Below are positions 50,789-57,944 of a DNA stretch of 64,000 bases, piece by piece. Origin of the DNA: Candidatus Eiseniibacteriota bacterium. GTDB taxonomy: Bacteria; Eisenbacteria; RBG-16-71-46. Both the position numbers and the translations under genes were made by a program. The first letter of the stretch is position 1, and the number at the start of each line of letters is the position of its first letter. The DNA lies in assembly GCA_016710095.1 (NCBI GenBank), contig JADJLL010000007.1:1-64000 (forward strand), given 5' to 3'. The notes under the pieces are model-generated. The model did no database searches. It was not told where the DNA came from and was given only the letters and a program-made list of their open reading frames with translations.

Positions 50789-51768
50789 GACGGGCTCCCG
50801 GCGATGGCGGTGCGCTTCGGCCGGAACCACAGGTCGAGCGCGGGCGCCATGGCATTGGCGATCAGGATGGCGTAGCAGATGCCTTCGGGATATCCGCCGT
50901 ACACGCGGATCATGCCGGTGAGCAGGCCGATCATCAGTCCGAACGCGATCTGCGCGCGCGTCGTGCTCGGCGAGGTCACGTAGTCGGTCGCCATGTAGAA
51001 CGCGCCGATCCAGAAACCGCCGCTCATGAGGTGCAGCATCGGCACGCCGGTGTGCAGCGTCGAGAGTGCGACGCCCGCGAGCACGCTGAGCGGAATCGCG
51101 AGCGTGATGATGCGGCGGGCGAGCAGCGCGGCGCCGCCGATCGCGACGAGCAGGAGCGAGACTTCGCCGATCGAGCCCGGGCGGAAGCCGAGCGCGAGCG
51201 CGTTCCACAGCCCGACGGGGCTGGAGACGAGCTTCACCGCGGCTTCGAAGCCCTGCTCCTTGAGCACGGCGAGCGGCGTGGCGGTCGTGACCGCGTCGAG
51301 CGGCACCCCGAACCACGGCCGCGGCGTCGCCCAGCCCGAAGTCATGTTGAGCGGGAACGTCGCCATGAGGAACGCGCGGCCGAGCAGCGCCGGGTTGAAG
51401 AGATTGAAGCCGAGCCCGCCGAAGATCATCTTGCCGAGCCCGATCGCGAACATGGAGCCGAGGAAGGCCTGCCACGCCGGAAGGTTGGGATTGACGGTCA
51501 GCGCGAGCAGCAGCCCCGTGCACACCGCGCTGCCGTCCATGAGCGTCGGACGGCGGCCGAGCGCCTTCTGCGAGACGAACTCGGTGAGCACCGCGCCCGC
51601 GATGGACGCGAGGATCACGAACGCCGCGTTGATGCCGAACACGAACACGCCCCAGAGCGCGGCCGGCGCGAGCGAGCCGTTGACCCACCACATGATCTTC
51701 GAGGTGGATTCCTCGGTGTGCAGGTGCGGGCCGGGCGAGAGGACGAAGGTCGGATGGGTCTCGCTCAT
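50785..51768 (-). CDS. rnfD: Rnf complex subunit RnfD (covalent FMN)
   Basis: 327 residues, nine or ten membrane helices. Family motifs: FVSQKALGRRPTLMDGSAVCTGLLLALT, given by its start and end, GLGFNLFNPALLGRAF and the flavin-site segment DAVTTATPLAVLK, where the Thr of TATPL is the probable FMN ester. It forms the main ion-channel part with RnfA and RnfE. The start overlaps the rnfC stop by ATGA. Confidence 0.92.
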   Translation of the reverse strand: MSETHPTFVLSPGPHLHTEESTSKIMWWVNGSLAPAALWGVFVFGINAAFVILASIAGAVLTEFVSQKALGRRPTLMDGSAVCTGLLLALTVNPNLPAWQAFLGSMFAIGLGKMIFGGLGFNLFNPALLGRAFLMATFPLNMTSGWATPRPWFGVPLDAVTTATPLAVLKEQGFEAAVKLVSSPVGLWNALALGFRPGSIGEVSLLLVAIGGAALLARRIITLAIPLSVLAGVALSTLHTGVPMLHLMSGGFWIGAFYMATDYVTSPSTTRAQIAFGLMIGLLTGMIRVYGGYPEGICYAILIANAMAPALDLWFRPKRTAIAGSPS

Positions 51769-53123
51769 GACGCGCTCCTCGTGGCGGCGGCGCGCCGAAG
51801 CGCCGACTTCGCGACCTGCATGAACTGCACGAGCGGGCGCGAGGACGGACAGACGTAGCTGCAGCAGCCGCACTCGTAGCAGTCGAGCGCGCCGTGCGGT
51901 TCGCAGTCGAGCGTGCGCCCGACTTCGACGCGCACGGAAACCTGGTCGGGTTCGAGTCCGAGCGGGCAGGCGTCGAGGCAGCGGCCGCAACGGATGCATG
52001 CTCCGAAACCGTCCTCGAGCGGACCGCGGCCGGTGAGCATCACGAGCCCGTTCATGCCCTTGATGAGCGGCACGTCGAGGCGCGGGAGCGATCGGCCCAT
52101 CATCGGACCGCCCGCGACCATGCGGTGCGTCTCGGGCTTGATGCCGCCGCAGAACTCGACGATGTCGGCGAGCGAGGCGCCGAGCGGCGCGCGCACGTTG
52201 CGCGGCTGCACGATGCCGGGACCCGTCACGGTGAGGATGCGGTCGAGCAGCGGCTTGCGATACCGCAGCGCGTCGTACACGGCCTGCGCGGTCGCGACGT
52301 TCTGCACGAGCACGCCGACGGCCGAAGGCAGCTGCCGTGCGGGAACGGTGCGGCCGGAGACCGCGAACACGAGCTGCTTCTCGGCGCCCTGCGGATACCG
52401 CGCGACGCACGGCACGACCTCGACCGGGATCGAACGGTCGGTCAGCGCCGCGGCCGCCTTGCCGATCGCTTCGATCGCGTCGGGCTTGTCCGATTCGACG
52501 CCGATGAGCACCTTCTTCGCTCCGGCGATCTTCGCGATCAGCACCGAGCCTTCGACGATCTCGGTCGGGTACGCGAGCATCACGCGGTAGTCCGACGTGA
52601 GGTACGGCTCGCACTCGGCGCCGTTCATGACGAGCAGGTCGACCTTGGCCGCACGCGCGAACTCGAGCTTGCGCCAGGTGGGGAAGGCCGCGCCGCCCAG
52701 CCCGACGATGCCGGCCTCACGCACGCGCGAGAGCGATTCCTCGAGCGGCAGGTTGCGCCACTCGGGATCCTCGGGGAACTCCAGCTCGGGGCCGGCGTCG
52801 ACGTTCGCGCCGATTGCGAGCGACATGGCGATCGCCATGGTCGGGTGCGGGCGCTTGTCCACGGGCTTGATCTTGCCGCTGATGGGAGCGTGCAGCGGCA
52901 CGCCCGTCTTGCCGCCCTCGGCGATCTTCTGGCCGCGGCGCACCATCTCGCCCTTCTTCACGCACGGCTCGGCCGGCTCGCCGAGGTGCTGCAGCAGCGG
53001 AAGCACCACCTCGGAAGGCGTGGGGAGATCCTCGATCTCACGGGAGGCGGTGGCCTCCTTGTGCGGACCGGGATGGATCCCGCCTCGCCCGAAGGTGTGC
53101 AGGGAACTCGTCGCAGTGGTCAT
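51765..53123 (-). CDS. rnfC: Rnf complex subunit RnfC (NADH/FMN and iron-sulfur)
   Basis: 452 residues. N-terminal biotinyl-like barrel (HEKEAT-like lead, APISGKIKPV), then the NADH/FMN-binding GIVGLGGAAFPTWRKLEF, ECEPYLTSDYRVMLA, and two C-terminal clusters CIRCGRCLDACP and CYECGCCSYVCP. RnfC hands electrons to NAD+. No long proteobacterial-type C-terminal repeat is present. ATG 53123 gives a normal N terminus. Confidence 0.93.
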   Translation of the reverse strand: MTTATSSLHTFGRGGIHPGPHKEATASREIEDLPTPSEVVLPLLQHLGEPAEPCVKKGEMVRRGQKIAEGGKTGVPLHAPISGKIKPVDKRPHPTMAIAMSLAIGANVDAGPELEFPEDPEWRNLPLEESLSRVREAGIVGLGGAAFPTWRKLEFARAAKVDLLVMNGAECEPYLTSDYRVMLAYPTEIVEGSVLIAKIAGAKKVLIGVESDKPDAIEAIGKAAAALTDRSIPVEVVPCVARYPQGAEKQLVFAVSGRTVPARQLPSAVGVLVQNVATAQAVYDALRYRKPLLDRILTVTGPGIVQPRNVRAPLGASLADIVEFCGGIKPETHRMVAGGPMMGRSLPRLDVPLIKGMNGLVMLTGRGPLEDGFGACIRCGRCLDACPLGLEPDQVSVRVEVGRTLDCEPHGALDCYECGCCSYVCPSSRPLVQFMQVAKSALRRAAATRSAS

Positions 53124-53128
53124 CGCGG

Positions 53129-54154
53129 TCACCCGATGTAGTGGGTGGCCAGGCGATTCGCGATCGCGCCTTCGCCGGCGGGGCCGGTGAGGAAGGCGAG
53201 CGAGGAGCCCTCGTCCGAATCCGTTCCGGTACGCGCCAGCACGCTCGCGCTCAAGCGCGGGTTGGCCGGGCGTCCGAGCTTCGCATCGAGCAGGTGGCCG
53301 ACGCGCACTCCGTCGAGCGTGGTCCACTGTTCGTAGTTGCCGCTGGTCGCGACCGCCGAGTCGCGCAGGTGGAACACGTGATCCACCTCGCCGCTCGTCG
53401 GATGAAGCACGCCGACCGCCCAACCGTCGGAGTCGTCCGACGGGCGGCCGATGCCGTACACGTTGCGGCCCACATCGACGAGGCCCGACTCGATGCCCTC
53501 GGCGCGCATGGCGGCGACCGCGCGGTCGAGCGCCCAGCCCTTGCCGATCGCGCCCAGGTCGAGCGCGGCGCCGTGCGTCGTGAGCGCGACCGTGCTCGCG
53601 GCCCGGTCGATCTTCAGGTGGCGGACGCCGGTGAGCGCGAGCGCGTCCTTCAGTTCGCGGTCCGTCGGCAGGTGCGAGCGGCCCGAACGATAGAACCCGT
53701 AGAGCCGCATGAGCGGCAGCACGGTCGGATCCACGACGCCGTTCGAGGCGATCGCGCCGGCCTGCGCGCGTTCGAGCACTTCGATCAGGTCGTCGCTCAC
53801 GCGGACGGCGCCTTCACCGGCGGCCGCGTTCACGCGGGACAGTTCGCTGTCCGCGCGGTGGACACTCATCTGGGCGTCCACGGTCGCGATGGCCGACCAG
53901 GCGCGAGCGATGGCGCGGTCCGCGACGCGGGCGTCGGGATGCTGGGCGACGAGGCGCACCCAGGTGCCGAGCGCGGCGCGGGAGGACTCGATGCGCTCGT
54001 TCGAGCGCGAGAACTGGCGGGACAGATAAGGAGCAGTCAGGCCCGCGCCGGCCAGGAGGCCGAGGCTCAGGAGGAAACGCCGGCGGCTCAACGTTCCGGT
54101 GGGCGTGTCCTTGGGCAGCAGGGTGAGCGCACGAGCAGTCTTCTTCGCATGCAT
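53129..54154 (-). CDS. apbE: FAD:protein FMN transferase ApbE, Tat-exported
   Basis: 341 residues. A twin-arginine signal (SRRRFLLSLGLLAGAG) sends it to the periplasm. ApbE motifs follow: DAQMSVHRADSELSRVNA, GVVDPTVLPLMRLYGF, ALDLGAIGKGWALDRAV and GHLLDAKLG. It attaches FMN to a threonine of RnfG and RnfD, which explains its place at the head of the rnf operon. The gene starts behind GGGAGGACG. Confidence 0.93.
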   Translation of the reverse strand: MHAKKTARALTLLPKDTPTGTLSRRRFLLSLGLLAGAGLTAPYLSRQFSRSNERIESSRAALGTWVRLVAQHPDARVADRAIARAWSAIATVDAQMSVHRADSELSRVNAAAGEGAVRVSDDLIEVLERAQAGAIASNGVVDPTVLPLMRLYGFYRSGRSHLPTDRELKDALALTGVRHLKIDRAASTVALTTHGAALDLGAIGKGWALDRAVAAMRAEGIESGLVDVGRNVYGIGRPSDDSDGWAVGVLHPTSGEVDHVFHLRDSAVATSGNYEQWTTLDGVRVGHLLDAKLGRPANPRLSASVLARTGTDSDEGSSLAFLTGPAGEGAIANRLATHYIG

Positions 54155-54311
54155 GACGCGATTCGTCCTCCCAACAGTGAACGAGTTCCTGCTTCCGTGA
54201 ATTGTCTGTCGGAGTAAATCCCAAGCATAGGTTATGCAAGGGATTCAGGAGTGCCCGGCGATTCCGCCGGTTGGGAGTGGAAAACGCCGACCCTCAAGAG
54301 GAGAGAACGCG
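54155..54311. promoter_or_regulatory. Divergent promoter region of the rnf-kor and Fd-por operons
   Basis: 157 bases between the apbE and ferredoxin starts. It is locally A+T-richer. It contains TTGTCT (54203-54208) upstream of GCATAGGTTATGC (54225-54237), the latter a 5-bp dyad with a three-base centre. TTGCAT read on the minus strand could serve apbE. The two operons, both dealing with ferredoxin, probably share control here. No known regulator site was matched. Confidence 0.4.
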
Positions 54312-54521
54312 ATGGGCAAGCTGCCCGAATTCTATGTCGATCAAGACCTTTGCACGGAATGTGGCGACTGCATCAAGGCAGTGCCGCAGGCATTTCGGAA
54401 GGTCGAGGATGAGGAAGTCGCCGAGGTCCACACGTGGGAGCTCGAAGACACTTTCATGCCACGAGTTCAGCAAATCATGACAGATTGTCCGGGACGGGCG
54501 ATCCTCTGGCGTAAGAAGTAG
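54312..54521 (+). CDS. Small [4Fe-4S] ferredoxin
   Basis: 69 residues. Cluster cysteines are in LCTECGDCIKAVPQAF and, far downstream, TDCPGRAI. This is the single-cluster ferredoxin pattern (C-x2-C-x2-C...CP). It is acidic, as ferredoxins are. GAGGAGAG precedes the ATG. It heads the por-like operon and is a natural electron acceptor for it and donor to RnfB. Confidence 0.85.
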   Translation: MGKLPEFYVDQDLCTECGDCIKAVPQAFRKVEDEEVAEVHTWELEDTFMPRVQQIMTDCPGRAILWRKK

Positions 54522-54528
54522 GCCGGCC

Positions 54529-55509
54529 ATGAGAACTCTCGACCCTCGCCAGATCTTCGAGCAGTCCGCGCTCGAAGTTCGTGGGGATGGGAAGGCGGGC
54601 GGTGGTTTGGTTCTGGCTTTCCAGAGCCTCGCCGCCTTGTTCTCTTCTCTTCCCAACATGCATGTCCAGGAGTGGCCGTTCTTCAGCTCCGCTCGTCGCG
54701 GCGCGAACATCCGCTCCTTCCTGCGCGTCAGCGCCAAGCCGATCGACGTGGGCTGCGAAGTGACGCGCCCCGTGATCTCGCTGCTGATGGACGAAGTGAC
54801 GGGCAAGACCGTCGACTTCGCCGGCGGCGTTCCGCACGGTGGCACCTTCGTCCTCAACACGCGCCGTACGCCCGAGGAGTGCGCCAAGCACTTCCATCTG
54901 TCGGGACGCGTGATGACCGTGCCCGGTGACGACATCGGCACCCGCTACCTCAAGCACCCGATCGGCAACGTGTCGGCGTACGTCGCCATGACCGAAGCGA
55001 TCGGTGGCCTCGAGTTCGAAACCGTGGTCGGGACGTTCCTCGGCCAGCTCAAGAAGCGCCGCATTCCCGAGGTGCTGCTCGAGCGCAATCGCGAAGCGCT
55101 GCACGCCACCAAGGAGTCCATCCAGGTCGGCGTGTTCGACGAAGCGCGGCCCGGCGATCACGCCACGACCGTCTTCACCGGTTACGGCGAGCTGCCGATC
55201 GGCGCGCAGACGCGCCTGCGTCTGTCGCAGACGAACCACACCGCCGCGTTCGCGCGCAGCGGCTTCCGTCTGCTGTTCAACGATCCGAACAAGTCGTGCA
55301 CGGGCTGCTCGCACTGCATCACGAACTGCCCCGAAGGCATCATCCGCTTCCAGCCGGACGAGGAACGCGGTGTGCTGGTGACGGGCGCGGACGTGAGCGC
55401 GTTCTGCAAGCTGTGCGGCGAGTGCATCGCCGTGTGCCCCGAGAAGCTCTTCACCGAGGGCAAGTACGAGGAAGTCTGGGACGAAACCGTGACGGAGGCC
55501 CGCTCATGA
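54529..55509 (+). CDS. 2-oxoacid:ferredoxin oxidoreductase, fused gamma-delta subunit
   Basis: 326 residues. The first ~200 match the gamma subunit (SSARRGANIRSFLRVSAKPI, GGTFVLNTRRTPEE, NVSAYVAMTEAIGGLEF, here by key parts). The last ~90 are a delta-type ferredoxin domain with two clusters, CTGCSHCITNCPEG and CKLCGECIAVCPEK. Fusion of gamma with delta is an unusual but known variation of the POR/VOR type. It ends overlapping the alpha start (ATGA). Confidence 0.86.
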   Translation: MRTLDPRQIFEQSALEVRGDGKAGGGLVLAFQSLAALFSSLPNMHVQEWPFFSSARRGANIRSFLRVSAKPIDVGCEVTRPVISLLMDEVTGKTVDFAGGVPHGGTFVLNTRRTPEECAKHFHLSGRVMTVPGDDIGTRYLKHPIGNVSAYVAMTEAIGGLEFETVVGTFLGQLKKRRIPEVLLERNREALHATKESIQVGVFDEARPGDHATTVFTGYGELPIGAQTRLRLSQTNHTAAFARSGFRLLFNDPNKSCTGCSHCITNCPEGIIRFQPDEERGVLVTGADVSAFCKLCGECIAVCPEKLFTEGKYEEVWDETVTEARS

Positions 55510-56837
55510 GCACGATCGGCATCGAACACGGGCCGACGACGCACGTCGCGACACCGGGCGGGGAGCGGTACGACATCCTCAACCTCGAGCGCGTGAAGCA
55601 GGCCCACATCCCGTTTTATCCGAACCAGGAAGACGTGACGGCCGACGGCAACACCGCGGCGGCCATCGCCACGCTGCAGATGTGGCGCGCCCTCATCTAT
55701 CCCGGCTTCCCGATCACGCCCTCGACCAAGTGGATCGAGACCGTGGCGGCGAAGGTCGGAGCCCAGAAGGGCACCAAGAAGCGCGTGAAGCTGCTCGAAG
55801 CCGAGCACGCGGTCGCCGACTACATGGTCGGCGCCGGCGCGGCCTGCCGGGATCTCATCTTCTCGACGGCCACCAGCTCGGTCGGGCTCGATCACATGAC
55901 CGAGACGACGCGCTCGCTGGGCGCTTCGGGCCTCGGAAACGTCATGATCATCAACGTCTACCGCGCGACGGCGAACTTCCCGCTCTGCATCGAGGGCGAT
56001 CCGTCCGACGCGATGGCGCACCGTGACGACGGCTTCATCCAGATCTGCGCGCGCGGCAAGCAGCAGATCTACGACACCGTGATCCAGGCGCCGTGCCTCG
56101 GCATGCACCCCGAGGTCATGACGCCCACGATGCCGGGCTACTACGGCATCAAGGACAGCCACCGGAACTCGCGCTTCACCGTCGAGTCCGACGGCGCGAT
56201 CCACGAGTTCCAGGACCGTTGGCTGCAGCCCTGCCATCTGCCGGGCACGATCAACGGCGACACCGCGATGGGCAACTGCGTCACGTCGCGGCATTTCCAG
56301 GGCTTCAAGATCAACCAGAAGCGCCGCATCGAACGCGTGCTCGACATCCTTCCGCAGATCGGGGCGGACTTCGAGAAGACGTTCGGCCGTCCGGGTCTCC
56401 GTTTCTTCGACGAGACCGCGTGGCCCGAAGCCGGTCCGGTGGACATCGCCGTCGTCGGCATGGGGCCGGATTACGGCACGTTCGAATCCGTGCGCGAGGC
56501 GTGGGCGAAGAAGAACAACGTGAGTGTCTCGGGGCTCGCCCTGCGGCTGCTCAATCCGTTCCCGCGCGACGCGTACCGCGAGAAGCTGCAGCGCGCGAAG
56601 GTCGTGCTGGTCGTGAACCAGGCGCATCACTCCGGCCGCGGTCACCTCACGCTCGACGTCGCCGATGCGCTGGCGGGCATCGAGCCGCAGCCGCGGATCG
56701 TCAGCGCGTTCGCCGGTATGGGCGGTGCGGACGTCTCCGAGGCGACCTGGGAAGCGATGCTGGACGAAGCGAAGGACGCGCTCACGACGGCGCCGCGCCA
56801 GCCCTACATGGTCTTCCACGAAGGAGCGCGGCTATGA
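55506..56837 (+). CDS. 2-oxoacid:ferredoxin oxidoreductase, alpha subunit
   Basis: 443 residues. Family segments: ALIYPGFPITPSTKWIETV, AEHAVADYMVGAGAACRDLI, STATSSVGLDHMTETTRSLG and DSHRNSRFTVESDG. It binds substrate and the pyrimidine part of thiamine diphosphate. Similarity is to pyruvate or branched-chain 2-oxoacid enzymes; the substrate is undecided. Its stop overlaps the beta start by ATGA. Confidence 0.88.
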   Translation: MSTIGIEHGPTTHVATPGGERYDILNLERVKQAHIPFYPNQEDVTADGNTAAAIATLQMWRALIYPGFPITPSTKWIETVAAKVGAQKGTKKRVKLLEAEHAVADYMVGAGAACRDLIFSTATSSVGLDHMTETTRSLGASGLGNVMIINVYRATANFPLCIEGDPSDAMAHRDDGFIQICARGKQQIYDTVIQAPCLGMHPEVMTPTMPGYYGIKDSHRNSRFTVESDGAIHEFQDRWLQPCHLPGTINGDTAMGNCVTSRHFQGFKINQKRRIERVLDILPQIGADFEKTFGRPGLRFFDETAWPEAGPVDIAVVGMGPDYGTFESVREAWAKKNNVSVSGLALRLLNPFPRDAYREKLQRAKVVLVVNQAHHSGRGHLTLDVADALAGIEPQPRIVSAFAGMGGADVSEATWEAMLDEAKDALTTAPRQPYMVFHEGARL

Positions 56838-57844
56838 GCAGCTTCAAGGAAATCGCACTCAAGGACAGCTGTTTCCGGGCCGGCTCCACGCTGTGCCCCG
56901 GCTGCATGGAGTCGGTCGCGTTCCAGAACATCGGACGCGTCACCGACAACGGCGTGAAGACGATCTTCACGATCGGCACGTCGTGCGCCGAAGTGTCCAC
57001 GCTGGCGTTCCCGAACGTCGTGGCGTGGGGACGTGGCGACGACTCGTCGGACGACTTCGGCAAGAGCTTCTCGATCCTGCACAACGTGTTCGAGTCGGCG
57101 CCCACGCTCGCGGAAGCGACGCGTGACGTGGCCGACGCGCTCATGGACTGCGGCGCTCTCGATCGCAAGGTGCAGATCATCAGCACCGGCGGCGACGGCG
57201 GCGCGTTCTCGATCGGCCTGCGCACGCTGCTGCACACGATTCATCGCCGCGCTCGCGTCACGATCGTCATTCTCGTGAACGAGATCTTCGCGAACACGGG
57301 CTTCCAGTACAGCCCGGCCACCATGCCGTACGCGGACACGAGCACCACGCCCGCCGAAGGCGCCCCCGGCAACATGAACCCGCCGCTCGACTACATCCAT
57401 CTCGCCATCGCGGCGGGAGCGGGCATGGTCGCGCAGCTGTCGCCGGCGCACGGCAAGATGTTCGTGAAGGCCATCGAGCGGTCGCTGGAAGTCGAGGGGA
57501 CGGCGGTGATCTTCGTGCCGGCGCCCTGCATCAGCGGCTGGAAGTTCGAAGACGGGCAGACCGTCGAGCTCGCGCTTCTCGGCGCCCGCAGCGGCGTGTT
57601 CCCGGCCTTCACGTGGGAGCGTGGCAAGGGTGGTTCGGTGAAGGATTGCTCGATCGAGGCTTCGGAGCGCCCGGACGTCGTGGACTTCCTCGCGATGCAG
57701 CGGCGTTTCGCGCACCTCGTGCAGCGCGACAAGGTGACCGGCGAAGTGAAGCCGAAGCCGGGCCGCGAGCAGGACATCGAGAACCTGAAGGGCTGGGTGC
57801 AGGGCAACGTCGAGCGCATGTACTCGCTCGCGAACCTCAAGTAG
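56834..57844 (+). CDS. 2-oxoacid:ferredoxin oxidoreductase, beta subunit
   Basis: 336 residues. The N-terminal cluster site is STLCPGCMESVAFQ, with GTSCAEVSTLAFP and a late APCISGWKF supplying other cysteines. The thiamine site reads STGGDGGAFSIGLRTLL and LVNEIFANTGFQYSPATM, with Asp and Asn in the expected places, although the middle is GG rather than the commoner GD. It works with the alpha and gamma-delta subunits to yield acyl-CoA, CO2 and reduced ferredoxin. A 57866 hairpin ends the operon. Confidence 0.88.
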   Translation: MSSFKEIALKDSCFRAGSTLCPGCMESVAFQNIGRVTDNGVKTIFTIGTSCAEVSTLAFPNVVAWGRGDDSSDDFGKSFSILHNVFESAPTLAEATRDVADALMDCGALDRKVQIISTGGDGGAFSIGLRTLLHTIHRRARVTIVILVNEIFANTGFQYSPATMPYADTSTTPAEGAPGNMNPPLDYIHLAIAAGAGMVAQLSPAHGKMFVKAIERSLEVEGTAVIFVPAPCISGWKFEDGQTVELALLGARSGVFPAFTWERGKGGSVKDCSIEASERPDVVDFLAMQRRFAHLVQRDKVTGEVKPKPGREQDIENLKGWVQGNVERMYSLANLK

Positions 57845-57865
57845 CCGCGCTTCAGCGAAGACACG

Positions 57866-57898
57866 ACGGGCGCCGGGGCTTCGAGCTCCGGCGCCCGT
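57866..57898 (+). terminator. Terminator of the Fd-por operon
   Basis: ACGGGCGCCGG (57866-57876) pairs with CCGGCGCCCGT (57888-57898), with GGCT/AGCT extending the stem inward around TCG. TCGCTTTCCTGTT follows. Confidence 0.7.
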
Positions 57899-57930
57899 TC
57901 GCTTTCCTGTTCGCGACGGTGGCGTGCGGC

Positions 57931-57936
57931 TAGTAT
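57931..57936 (+). promoter_or_regulatory. -10 box for the glycosidase lipoprotein
   Basis: TAGTAT (57931-57936), eight bases before the ATG at 57945 and with no ribosome site between. A good -35 was not found. Confidence 0.35.
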
Positions 57937-57944
57937 CGCGCGCC

